A stretch of 56,551 nt of DNA, taken from Planctomycetota bacterium (GTDB lineage Bacteria; Planctomycetota; UBA1135; GCA-002686595). Position 1 is the stretch's first letter; the number at the start of each line of letters is the position of its first letter. Below, in pieces: positions 18,698 through 27,351 of this stretch. The notes under the pieces were generated by a model. That model did no database searches, was not told the origin of the DNA, and saw nothing but the letters and a program-made list of their open reading frames with translations. The translations under genes and the position numbers were made by a program. Location of the stretch: the NCBI GenBank assembly GCA_028823345.1, contig JAPKBR010000025.1, positions 1 through 56,551 on the forward strand. The letters run 5' to 3'.

Positions 18698-19711
18698 CTA
18701 AAACTTCCAGATGGAAACCACGTGCACCGCGACCATGCCTGTAAGCAACAACGCGGCGGGGATGTGAATAATACGCCATGCCATAAACGAAGCGCGCACA
18801 CGCTGGAGAGCTCTTAGCTCCCGGCGGACAAGCATCTCCTGAGTGATCAAAGCGCCTAGGTCTTGAATATCCACCCGTCGATCCGGCAGTTGATCGTGAA
18901 TACCGTCAATGATGACTTGCTGCTGACTTGCGGAAACTCCGAGCCCCCCTCCCAATTGATCGAATCGGGCGGCAACTTGGGGACTAAACACAGAAATCGC
19001 CTCGGCACGCTTACGGCCCAGACTTGCATGGAGGGCGCTGGCCTCTTCGATGGAGAGGTCATGCTCTCGAGCGGTCAACCACCTCGGACCTCGCGCCCAC
19101 AAGAAGATCCCGATGAGTCCGGTGATAAATACAATGTAACCCAAGCCCGCCAAAGCCTGTCCAAAGGCCGAACCGGGAATGAAGCCAGAATGCATCAGGA
19201 GTACGGCACCGAATGCCGTGCCATAGAAAACATGCACATGCATCCAGCGGGCGACGCGCCCGAGGGGCTCGGTCGGCACCATGCGCACAGTCCAAGCCTG
19301 CTCCCCCCCCGATCCGGGCTCCACAAGCGCACGATTGACACGCTGGACACCTGCATTCTTCAGAATCTTCCGGGCTTCGCTTCCGATCAGCGCCGGGGTT
19401 TTCAATGCTCCAGAGTCGATCCTTTGCTGCAATCGGTGAATGCCGTTTTCCGCCTTCTCTATGGAGGCGTGATCCACTTTGAAGGCCCTTTCAGGGGAGT
19501 AGCCTCCTCGGTGCGCGTACTTACGCAGCACATAGGCGGCCACCACAACCAGCATCACCAAGGCTGTCCAACCACTAAGCAGGATAAAGGTGCGATCAGA
19601 ATAAGGACCCCGACCAAATGAGATTCCACCCATCTGCGCACCGACAAAGAGACCAACAACAATGATGCTGGCTATGAGGCTATGTCGTGAGCGAAACAGG
19701 GTCGTGTTCAT
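18698..19711 (-). CDS. Diheme-type membrane cytochrome b
   Basis: A 337-residue membrane protein, taken from the ATG at 19711; a TTG at 19732 would overlap the upstream gene. About five hydrophobic helices (11-29, 42-63, 156-178, 185-207, 311-334) are seen. Two helices each carry His-x13-His (His160/His174 and His316/His330), the spacing used for bis-histidine b hemes in cytochrome bc1 and ferric-reductase-like proteins, so two stacked hemes across the membrane are expected. Charged soluble segments lie at about 65-155 and 208-310. It sits between the double-FHA gene and the ferredoxin gene and probably carries electrons across the inner membrane. No specific known family is recognised. Confidence 0.75.
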   Translation of the reverse strand: MNTTLFRSRHSLIASIIVVGLFVGAQMGGISFGRGPYSDRTFILLSGWTALVMLVVVAAYVLRKYAHRGGYSPERAFKVDHASIEKAENGIHRLQQRIDSGALKTPALIGSEARKILKNAGVQRVNRALVEPGSGGEQAWTVRMVPTEPLGRVARWMHVHVFYGTAFGAVLLMHSGFIPGSAFGQALAGLGYIVFITGLIGIFLWARGPRWLTAREHDLSIEEASALHASLGRKRAEAISVFSPQVAARFDQLGGGLGVSASQQQVIIDGIHDQLPDRRVDIQDLGALITQEMLVRRELRALQRVRASFMAWRIIHIPAALLLTGMVAVHVVSIWKF

Positions 19712-19721
19712 GATTTCAGGA

Positions 19722-20984
19722 TCATTCCCCAAGTCCCAATAGCGCTCGACCCGGCGAAGTGCCCAGAAGGACCGCGACCGTCAGCACCAAGCCGACGGCG
19801 ACCCAGAACAGTATGCGTTTAGAATTGATGGGAGTCAGCTGCTGCAATGTGGAGGCGACCTGTGCATCCTTTACGCTGCGTGCCCATTCGCGCGGTTCCA
19901 CATGCTGGCCTAGAAGCAAGACCTCGCCCAATGCAACTTTTTGCTCAGCTGCATCCGCTTTGGCCTTCTTGACCACACTCGAAGGGATTTGCCCACGGGC
20001 GATGAGCAGTCTAGCTGCACACTCGTGCCGCTCAGGCGAAACCTCGTGAAAGCCGGCGTCGATCGATTGGAGGAAGAGGGCGTCCACTGTCCCAAAGCGA
20101 ATGTAGCTATCGGGGCTCAGTTCATGATTGGTATTCGCAGCCAACGGAACGCCATCGACTTCGGTTCCATTGGAGCTGCCTAGATCCTTCAGAAAGAAGA
20201 GGTTACTACTGGGCCTGAACTCAATCTTGGCGTGCTCGGAAGAAACTCCACGATTGGACAAGGTGCAATCCGCTTTCGGTGAGCGTCCAATGAGAGTCTC
20301 GATAGATCGCAACTCAATGACGCGCAAGTCAGCCTCATTCAGGAGAATCAACCGGGCCCCCATCTTGTCCAACTTGGTCTGTATTCCAGCCCCGGGCCGG
20401 TTGCTGTTGGGGACGATGGTTCCTTCCAACTCGCTCTCGCCTGAGACTGTCGCGGGCGGCGCCTTGGCAACAGGAGCAGGAGCAGGGGCAGGAGCAGGGG
20501 CAGGGGCAGGGGCAGGGGCAGGGGCGGGGGCGGGGGCGGGGGCGGGGGCGGCAACCGTATCGGGAGCCAGAGGGGGCGGCCCGGTTTTGCTCGACACGGG
20601 CGTTGGCGTCAACCTAGGCAAAGCAGGAATCGTCATGTCACCTGCAAACGGAGTGGCTGAAATAGTCTCCGATACGTCGGTAGGTCCGCACACCAACATT
20701 CGCGCCCCTCCCACGTTGATGGTCATGCCATCCTTCAATACCTGCTTGTCATCTTTACCCAGCACAACGCCGTCCCCGACTATGGTGCCGTTGTTGCTCC
20801 CCAGATCCATGATCGCCAAAGCCTCCCCGTCAGCGACAATCTGGGCATGATGTCCGGATACGAAGGGGCCTGTGAGGACTAGAGCGCAGTCGGGGTGGCG
20901 CCCAATGGTCATACCTTCTTGGGCAATCACCTCCCTCGAGGGCTGGCCAGGTTCGATGGTTTGCAAGGTCCAGGGGTTTTTCAT
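19722..20984 (-). CDS. Double-FHA protein with Ala-Pro linker and C-terminal membrane anchor
   Basis: A 420-residue protein. FHA domain 1 spans about 25-105 (IGRHPDCALVL, SGHHAQI, LGSNNGT); FHA domain 2 about 225-310 (IGRSPKADCTLS, SSEHAKI, LGSSNGT). Both keep the Gly-Arg, Ser/His and Asn-Gly residues that bind phosphothreonine. They are joined by a long (AP)n linker. After FHA2 a segment (RLLIARGQI, ALGEVLLLGQHV) resembles the MshEN/GspE N-terminal fold, which binds c-di-GMP in some proteins. A C-terminal helix (FWVAVGLVLTVAVLLGT) anchors it to the inner membrane. No redox motif, so it looks like a scaffold or sensor for its operon partners. The gap to the next gene is 10 bases. Confidence 0.85.
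   Translation of the reverse strand: MKNPWTLQTIEPGQPSREVIAQEGMTIGRHPDCALVLTGPFVSGHHAQIVADGEALAIMDLGSNNGTIVGDGVVLGKDDKQVLKDGMTINVGGARMLVCGPTDVSETISATPFAGDMTIPALPRLTPTPVSSKTGPPPLAPDTVAAPAPAPAPAPAPAPAPAPAPAPAPAPVAKAPPATVSGESELEGTIVPNSNRPGAGIQTKLDKMGARLILLNEADLRVIELRSIETLIGRSPKADCTLSNRGVSSEHAKIEFRPSSNLFFLKDLGSSNGTEVDGVPLAANTNHELSPDSYIRFGTVDALFLQSIDAGFHEVSPERHECAARLLIARGQIPSSVVKKAKADAAEQKVALGEVLLLGQHVEPREWARSVKDAQVASTLQQLTPINSKRILFWVAVGLVLTVAVLLGTSPGRALLGLGE
20472..20551 (-). repeat. Hexanucleotide repeat coding for an (Ala-Pro)n linker
   Basis: About 80 bases of imperfect 6-bp repeats (GGGGCA, GGAGCA and GGGGCG on the plus strand) encode alternating Ala and Pro between the two FHA domains. Gain or loss of whole units by slippage would keep the frame and change only linker length. 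Confidence 0.9.
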
Positions 20985-20996
20985 GATTCGAAAGTA

Positions 20997-22598
20997 CTAG
21001 GCCTCAAGAGATACATCAGAAGTAGCCCGGGATACGCAAGCATAAATCATCCCCGCATCGCGGTCCTCGTCGGAGAGCTCATTCTCTTCCATTTCAACGG
21101 TTCCGCTCAATAGCTTGGTGATGCAACACCCGCAACTACCCTCGCGGCACGCGTAGTTAATCTCAACCCCTTGAGCTTCGGCCACATCCAAGAGGAATTG
21201 GCCCTCTTCAACCACAGCCTCGATTTCAGATTCTTTGAAGCCCACTTTGAAGCCTGCGGGGGCAGAGCTGACTTCCGGTTCGGGTGTCGGTGCTGGCACC
21301 GGTACCGGTGCCGGGGCGGCTTGAACCTCTCTCTCCTTGTCGATCACAATGTCGGCAGGAGCCTCCGATTTCGCAGGCTCACCCGGGGCGGCTACGTCAG
21401 CAACCGGGGGGGCCACCTCGGCTGGCTTCTTAGGGGCCACCTTGGTCCCTTTGGCGACGCGCGCTCCGCCAAAGCTCTCCTTGTGAAGGTTTGCAATCGG
21501 GTAATCCAGCTCCTTGAGCTCATTGCTGATCGCATCGCTGAAGGGTTTGGGGCCACACAGGAAGACATGTCGGTCCAATATATCCGGCGCAACCAGCTTA
21601 ATCATGTCCTTGTTGATGCGTCCGGTCAATCCAGTCCAAGATTCGGTTCCGTTCCATTTAGATGTCACCGTGAACACAACCCGGAGACCGCTGTGGCGGG
21701 CACTAATGGTTTCCAATTCCTTGCGGAAGATAAAATCGTGAGGAGAGCGCCCAGAGTAGAGGAGTGTCACTTCAACATCGGCCGTCGTATCTACGATCCA
21801 GCGCAACATGGACATGATGGGTGTTATGCCACTGCCACCAGCGATACACATGATCTTACGCGAAGGGTAGTTAAAGCACGAGAACTTGCCCGCCGGGCCT
21901 CGCACCGTGAACTCATCCCCAAGACACACATTGTCTGCCATCCAGTTGGACACCAAACCGCCGGGAACACGCTTGATGGTCAGCTCCATGGTGTGTGGCC
22001 TAGAAGGACTGGATGAAAGGCTGTAGGAACGCTTCACAGTCTTCCCTTCTATCTCCACCGAGAGGGTAATGAATTGGCCAGGTTTGTAGGAAAACAGAAC
22101 ATCTTCTTTGCCCACAAGACGGAAGGTCTTGGCATCGTGGGATTCGTCGATGATATCGGCCACACGAAGGTTGACCTCTCCCTTCGACCACACCGACATC
22201 TCGGATCGATCTTCAAGCAGGTGAGATAGAAGAATGCTGGCTGTGGGGGGCTTTTCCAAGTCCTCACCTATTGTGGCCGTATGATCTACGCCCGAGGCCC
22301 GTTGATGATTGAGATCAAGGGTCAAGGTGAAACACTGGACAGAAAGGACATCGCCATCCTTCAACAAGACCTCTTCGCCTGTTTCGAGTTTCTTCCCATT
22401 CAAATGAGTCCCGTTCAAACTCCCCTGATCCCTGAATAGAAACCCTTTGTCTACCTTGTTGATCAGTGCGTGAATACGACTGATTTGTGGATCCTCCAAC
22501 TGCACCGTGCACCCCTTGAGGCGCCCAATAGAATTGGTTGGCAGTAAATCCGCATCCCGGTCCGGGAAGCCTTCTCGTCGAATTATCAGTTTGGCCAT
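20997..22598 (-). CDS. FHA domain fused to a flavin NAD(P)H:ferredoxin-type reductase and [2Fe-2S] ferredoxin
   Basis: A 533-residue protein from the ATG at 22598; the frame extends 28 codons further upstream without family features. Residues about 20-95 form an FHA domain (IGRLKGCTVQL, SRIHALI, GSLNGTHLNG). Residues about 140-410 form a ferredoxin-NADP reductase-like module with FAD motif RSYSLSS (190-196), pyrophosphate motif GGSGITP (254-260) and FLCGPKPF. A Pro/Ala-rich linker leads to a plant-type [2Fe-2S] domain with C-x4-C-x2-C (CREGSCGCC) and a last Cys in YACVS. The reductase plus ferredoxin order resembles phenol-hydroxylase and CDP-deoxyglucose reductases; no oxygenase partner is seen, so electron exchange with the adjacent membrane chain is more likely. 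First gene of the minus operon. Confidence 0.9.
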   Translation of the reverse strand: MAKLIIRREGFPDRDADLLPTNSIGRLKGCTVQLEDPQISRIHALINKVDKGFLFRDQGSLNGTHLNGKKLETGEEVLLKDGDVLSVQCFTLTLDLNHQRASGVDHTATIGEDLEKPPTASILLSHLLEDRSEMSVWSKGEVNLRVADIIDESHDAKTFRLVGKEDVLFSYKPGQFITLSVEIEGKTVKRSYSLSSSPSRPHTMELTIKRVPGGLVSNWMADNVCLGDEFTVRGPAGKFSCFNYPSRKIMCIAGGSGITPIMSMLRWIVDTTADVEVTLLYSGRSPHDFIFRKELETISARHSGLRVVFTVTSKWNGTESWTGLTGRINKDMIKLVAPDILDRHVFLCGPKPFSDAISNELKELDYPIANLHKESFGGARVAKGTKVAPKKPAEVAPPVADVAAPGEPAKSEAPADIVIDKEREVQAAPAPVPVPAPTPEPEVSSAPAGFKVGFKESEIEAVVEEGQFLLDVAEAQGVEINYACREGSCGCCITKLLSGTVEMEENELSDEDRDAGMIYACVSRATSDVSLEA

Positions 22599-22933
22599 TT
22601 GATCGTGATTGTTGGGGGAAGCGTTGTCTGCGGGTGCCCTGCCACGGCCAAGCCGTTCTTTCCTCACTTGAATGTGACCCAAATAGTAGCCGCGGATAGG
22701 CTCCCAGCACCATCAGAGAGTTCTCGCAATTTACTTCGCATGAAGATATTTGCGAGAATCCCGACCTGGCCAATAGTAGACCCGTCCCAAGGTGGGCCTT
22801 GACAGGGCCCTACATTGATTGATCGAGACCCTTGGGTCTGTGTACACTAGCTACCCCTACTTGAGGCGCACGCGGAGCCCCCTCCTCGGGCCTTGCCGGA
22901 AAGCACCTGCCCACCCCGCTTCTCCCCCAGCTC
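22599..22933. promoter_or_regulatory. Divergent control region between the two electron-transfer operons
   Basis: About 335 bases separate the first gene of the minus operon from the first gene of the plus operon. No protein-coding gene is supported. Shared control of both operons is likely from this arrangement. I find no palindrome long enough to name an operator. Confidence 0.5.
22819..22848 (+). promoter_or_regulatory. Possible sigma-70-type promoter for the 17-heme operon
   Basis: TTGATC (22819-22824) and TACACT (22843-22848) are separated by 18 bases, a weak match to -35/-10 boxes about 85 bases before the ATG at 22934. This is a by-eye match and could be chance. Confidence 0.3.
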
Positions 22934-25324
22934 ATGGTCCTGCAATCACGCCACTTTGGAGCATTGGCCTTGGCTACTTGTTTGGCCTTCCTGCTTGTGT
23001 CCAAATCTGTGGGGAGCGTCAAGGCGACGCAGTTAGCTCAGGAGGCACGTGGGCAGCAAGACCCCTCTCCCCCAACCAAGCCGGGAACTCGCTCCACAAG
23101 TAAAACCAACTTCACCCATGAGAAGCATGTCCCCATGGCATGGATGGAGCGTGATGGGAACGGGGGTTGGAAGTTCAATGAAACCCAACGGGACTGCCGA
23201 GGTTGCCATGATTACGGTGCGGATGCCATTCGCGACCCGCAAACCGTTTGCACACAATGCCACTTCTCCAACGAGATAAACGAGTACACATTCACCCTGT
23301 CGGCGGATCCTCCTGAATTCACGAAAGATCTCACGGGCCTGCGCAGCCCCGGTGCCCTCTTCCAGCACAACTATCACCTTGTCTTGGAGTGTCGTGAGTG
23401 CCACCAGGTTTCGGCGGATAAGTTTCGGGCACCAATCCTAATGCCCGGAGCAAGGGATAGGGAATCCTGCCGCACATGCCACGAGGGCGACAAGCCAAGA
23501 GCGGCAGAGCTGCTGTTCATGACTCACGATCGTGCCGGCAATCCCATCACCGAAGAATCCAAGGCTAAGGCGCGGGCTGTGCTCAAGGGGGCCCTGCTCA
23601 ATGCCCTTAACGAGTCCCCCGCCATGGGCGCTAATCAGGGACAAGATAGGGCTGTGGGGCCTTTTCAGCACGCTGACCATGTGCTGATCGGGGGTCGAGC
23701 GGCCGTGTTTCCCCTAGCGGAAATGAAGTCCGCTTTGGCCCCTGCTCAGGCTGGCCGAGAGGGTAATTGTGGGGCCTGCCACGCCCCTATGTTCACAGCT
23801 GACCCGGTCGTTGCAACGGGTAACTCCACCGACATTCACGCTCCTTTCACCCAGAGCGATCAGAGTTGCGGGGTCTGCCATGCGTCCGATTCCGCGGGAA
23901 CGCCAATTCAATTCGAACTAAAGCCCAACACCATCAAGAGCGTTACAGCAGGAACCTTTTCCCATAAAGACCACCTCAGCTTTGTACGCCCTTCCGAGAA
24001 TCTAACCAAGAGCTCGGCCCAGGGCTATGACTCCATCGAGGCAGAGGGTTGCATGGCCTGTCACGAATGGGATGCCATGAAAGCCGAGGGCTTTTCCCTC
24101 AAGGGTGCCCTCGCCAATACCCAGTCATTTCAAGGTTGCCAGTCATGCCACTCAACCGCACCTTGGGCCCTTAGCGATCACGGCAGTTGGACGACGGCGG
24201 AAGACCATGGCACCTGGGGCAATTGCAACAGCTGCCACGATCCAGATAGCAGCGACTTCGCAACCAATAGGCCCATGGCGCAGGTCAACCGCCGCAAACC
24301 GAGCCTCTTCACCATTGAAACCCACTCCCACCCTGTGATCACGGTGGCCGAAGGAGAAGAGCTGGGAGGGACCTGTTCGGAATGCCACCGCCAGCCGGTG
24401 CAAGAACTGCCTAGCCGGATCAAGGACATGGCATTCAATCACAAGACCCATTTGCCGCCGGAAGCAGGGCCAGAGTCCTGCGCTAGCTGCCACGGATCTC
24501 TCTTGACGCTCGCAGAACACTCCGCAGATCTAGGCACACTGCTCGCTCACGGAACCGAGGCTCTTCCCGTTCCTTCGAATCGGCTAGGCCTGACCTATGA
24601 TCCGGGAGCCTGCACTGAGTGCCACTTGGGCTCAGCGCCCCAGCCCCAATTTGCCCCCAGTTCACTCCTTGAAGGCGCTCCCCGAGATGTGCCGGAATTC
24701 TCCCATGCGGGGCACCTGGGGAAGACTCTCAATGGCGGAGGCAAAGTGAACTGCACGACCTGCCATATGCCCGGTCAGGGCCCCGCGATTGGAACTCTGC
24801 CAGAGGCATTGGCCTGCACTCTTTGCCACGACCATTCAGTGACGGCAATCGCAAATCATGCGCCCGCCACGGAAGGAGGTATCAACGCCGCAGAAGTTGC
24901 AGCCTGCACCATCTGCCATGAGGGTGGGCTAGGGGCTCTAGAGCAGAGAAGCCTGCTCGCCACCTTGCGGGTCGATGACCTGCTCGGAAATGTGGCTCAG
25001 CACCACCAAATGGATCAAGACTGCGCGCTATGTCACTTACCAACGGGGGGACGGTTGGTCTCTGAGGTAAGCGCACCTGAGAATAGCCGCCTTTTTGCTG
25101 AGCGCGCGTTCTTCGAACGAACTCAGGGGGCCCCGCATGTCCCCGCAATTCACCGTGGAGACACGCGCAAGTTCGAACAAGATCCAGACTGCTTCTATTG
25201 TCATTGGACGGGGCTCTTGAGCAACAGCCTTGGGGGGAGAACGCCTACCGGTGACCCAGAAATACCCTCTGTCCGAAGAGACTACGGCAACCGACTCTCC
25301 GACTTCCCCGGCGGGCCTAAATAA
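22934..25324 (+). CDS. Periplasmic 17-heme cytochrome c
   Basis: A 796-residue protein with a signal peptide (HFGALALATCLAFLLVSKSVG). Seventeen CxxCH motifs run from about residue 88 to 752 (CRGCH, CTQCH, CRECH, CRTCH, CGACH, CGVCH, CMACH, CQSCH, CNSCH, CSECH, CASCH, CTECH, CTTCH, CTLCH, CTICH, CALCH, CFYCH). Additional His residues in FxHxxH-type segments (FTHEKH, FSHKDH, FNHKTH, FSHAGH) resemble class III/c7-type cytochromes and probably supply distal ligands. It is expected to act as a periplasmic or surface-bound electron wire. No lipoprotein box is seen. First gene of the plus operon, 53 bases before a c554-like gene. Confidence 0.9.
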   Translation: MVLQSRHFGALALATCLAFLLVSKSVGSVKATQLAQEARGQQDPSPPTKPGTRSTSKTNFTHEKHVPMAWMERDGNGGWKFNETQRDCRGCHDYGADAIRDPQTVCTQCHFSNEINEYTFTLSADPPEFTKDLTGLRSPGALFQHNYHLVLECRECHQVSADKFRAPILMPGARDRESCRTCHEGDKPRAAELLFMTHDRAGNPITEESKAKARAVLKGALLNALNESPAMGANQGQDRAVGPFQHADHVLIGGRAAVFPLAEMKSALAPAQAGREGNCGACHAPMFTADPVVATGNSTDIHAPFTQSDQSCGVCHASDSAGTPIQFELKPNTIKSVTAGTFSHKDHLSFVRPSENLTKSSAQGYDSIEAEGCMACHEWDAMKAEGFSLKGALANTQSFQGCQSCHSTAPWALSDHGSWTTAEDHGTWGNCNSCHDPDSSDFATNRPMAQVNRRKPSLFTIETHSHPVITVAEGEELGGTCSECHRQPVQELPSRIKDMAFNHKTHLPPEAGPESCASCHGSLLTLAEHSADLGTLLAHGTEALPVPSNRLGLTYDPGACTECHLGSAPQPQFAPSSLLEGAPRDVPEFSHAGHLGKTLNGGGKVNCTTCHMPGQGPAIGTLPEALACTLCHDHSVTAIANHAPATEGGINAAEVAACTICHEGGLGALEQRSLLATLRVDDLLGNVAQHHQMDQDCALCHLPTGGRLVSEVSAPENSRLFAERAFFERTQGAPHVPAIHRGDTRKFEQDPDCFYCHWTGLLSNSLGGRTPTGDPEIPSVRRDYGNRLSDFPGGPK

Positions 25325-25377
25325 CCCTAACTAAGTCGCCTGCAACGGATTATCTTTAGTCCTCCCTTGACCCGCAC

Positions 25378-27351
25378 ATGAACTTATCCTCGACAAACAG
25401 CAGCCCGGGTCGGCCGGGCACGGTTGGCATCGCCCTCGTCGGGATTCTCCTAGCGTTTTGCTCGATTGAAACGGTGGTCGCTGAGAAACCCGGCGAAGAG
25501 CTCATACAAGACGCGCCTGCGGATCTGAACGCAAACCCCGATGACCTCCATTCGGCGGTCTACGCCAACAACCCCTACCCATCGGCTCAAGAGTGCGGCG
25601 TATGCCACCCGCTGCAGTTCACTGAATGGTCCACTTCGCCCCACGCCTATGCCATGGTGAGCCCGGTGTTCAACACCATGCAGGCCGCGGTCACCGCCCT
25701 CACCAACGGGACAAATTCAGATTTCTGCATGCGATGCCACACCCCAGTCGGCATGGCTTTGAACGAACCGGTCTACACTGAAGTCAAGAACCGCTCTCAA
25801 GCCTCCCGAGAGGGAATCACATGCATCGCATGCCACCGGGTGAACGGAGATTACGGCAAAGTCAGCGGACGCTTCAGGCTGGAACCTGGGGGCATTTACG
25901 AGGCCATTTACGGCCCCAGCACGCCGGATGAACTGGAGCGTATTCTTGATGAGAACGAGAAGGAGAATGGAAAATTCTCGGGGCTGCAAACCGCTCCGGA
26001 TGGCGAAGGGCATTTGCCAATCCACAAGGCAGTCAAGACTGGATTCTTCTTGAAGGAATCATCTACCTGCGGAAGCTGCCACGATGTGACCTCACCCGGG
26101 GGGTTCCGCCTTGAAGAGGCTTTTAGTGAGTTCAAAACCTCACCCTCTGCAGAGAAAGGAGAGTCTTGCCAAGACTGTCACATGAGCGAAGAGCCGGGCA
26201 AGGTCAGCACCTTGGAGGATCACATGGGTCCCGCGGCCTTTGTCGGAGGGAAAGCCTCCAAGACTCGGCGACTGACGCGGCACTATTTCGCCGGGCCAGA
26301 TTACTCAATCGTCCATCCGGGCATCTTCCCCATCCAAGACCCCAAGAATGCTGACTTTGGAACCCTGACCGAATGGCAAGACTTTGACCTCGCATGGGGC
26401 CGTGAGGAATTCGAGGCGGCTGTTCCAGAGGAAACCGACTTCAAGCACGAAATATGGAAGAGCACCCGTAACCGCAGGAAGGCCCACCACATTATCTACG
26501 GGCGCGGCGGTCAGATTGACAAGCTGGAGACCTATCGAGTGCGCCAATTGGCAGTGCTACGCGAGGCCTATCAACTGGGCCAAGTGCAGGTAAATCAAGC
26601 AACGGATGGGGGCCTGGACTTCCAGATCGAAGTGGTCAATGGAACCGATGGACACAACGCACCCACGGGGTTCATTGCCGAACGGACGCTTTACCTAGAG
26701 GTGACCGTCAAGGATGCAGAAGACAAAACAGTGTTCGTTTCCGGGGATCTTGATCCCAACGGAGATGTGCGAGATCTGCATTCCACATACGTGCACAACG
26801 GTGCTCTCAAACTGGACGAACACCTCTTCAGTTTGCAATCAAAGTTCATGGTGCGCCTCTTTAGGGGAGGGGAACGAGAGCAGGTGTTGCCGCTCAATTT
26901 CTCGGGCAGCCCGCTGCTGTTCAATCGGCCAGCATCAACGCCCGTGATCGCCACAGGCAGGACACCCGGCGCACGAATTCATCGAGTTGCCTTGCCCCCC
27001 AATGGACACCGATGGGCCGATTATGCGGTACCCGCCAACGATCTCAGCGGCGAGGGACCCTACTCGGTGTCGGTGCGAATGATCGCTGGTATGGTCCCGG
27101 TCAACTTGATCGAGGCCATCCACACTCTGGGTTTCGATTACAACATGACCCCAAGACAAGTGGGGGACAGGGTTGTGGCTGGACGGCCACTCTTATGGAC
27201 CGGAAGCTTCTCACTCGAACGCCAAGGCAGCATCCCTGTGGACTGGTACAACCCGCCACCCGGACCAATCGACTGGTGGCAAAAGCCGGGCGCCGAAGCA
27301 CCCGCCAAGCAAGACTCCTCTGATGTTGTTGAAGAAAAGGAGGTCCACTGA
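25378..27351 (+). CDS. Pentaheme cytochrome c554-like protein
   Basis: A 657-residue exported protein (signal region VGIALVGILLAFCSIETVVAE). Five CxxCH motifs (CGVCH, CMRCH, CIACH, CGSCH, CQDCH) lie between about residues 73 and 265. The segment CGVCHPLQFTEWSTSPHA is characteristic of the cytochrome c554/multiheme family, where one heme may be catalytic. The C-terminal half is heme-free and beta-rich (residues about 390-600), unlike short c554 proteins, and may bind a partner. It probably receives or donates electrons to the 17-heme protein. Its stop codon overlaps the next start (ATGA at 27351), so translation is probably coupled to the barrel gene. Confidence 0.85.
   Translation: MNLSSTNSSPGRPGTVGIALVGILLAFCSIETVVAEKPGEELIQDAPADLNANPDDLHSAVYANNPYPSAQECGVCHPLQFTEWSTSPHAYAMVSPVFNTMQAAVTALTNGTNSDFCMRCHTPVGMALNEPVYTEVKNRSQASREGITCIACHRVNGDYGKVSGRFRLEPGGIYEAIYGPSTPDELERILDENEKENGKFSGLQTAPDGEGHLPIHKAVKTGFFLKESSTCGSCHDVTSPGGFRLEEAFSEFKTSPSAEKGESCQDCHMSEEPGKVSTLEDHMGPAAFVGGKASKTRRLTRHYFAGPDYSIVHPGIFPIQDPKNADFGTLTEWQDFDLAWGREEFEAAVPEETDFKHEIWKSTRNRRKAHHIIYGRGGQIDKLETYRVRQLAVLREAYQLGQVQVNQATDGGLDFQIEVVNGTDGHNAPTGFIAERTLYLEVTVKDAEDKTVFVSGDLDPNGDVRDLHSTYVHNGALKLDEHLFSLQSKFMVRLFRGGEREQVLPLNFSGSPLLFNRPASTPVIATGRTPGARIHRVALPPNGHRWADYAVPANDLSGEGPYSVSVRMIAGMVPVNLIEAIHTLGFDYNMTPRQVGDRVVAGRPLLWTGSFSLERQGSIPVDWYNPPPGPIDWWQKPGAEAPAKQDSSDVVEEKEVH

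Noticed and set aside
20472-20551. Short repeats considered as a CRISPR array
   Set aside because: Units are 6 bases, without spacers, and lie in frame within a coding region.
20128-20850. Plus-strand frame with a Gly-Ala repeat opposite the double-FHA gene
   Set aside because: The (GA)n run is only the antisense reading of the Ala-Pro linker; the minus frame carries two FHA domains.
22799-22804. Perfect TTGACA box in the divergent region
   Set aside because: No acceptable -10 box lies 16-18 bases downstream; the TTGATC/TACACT pair nearby is the better, though weak, candidate.
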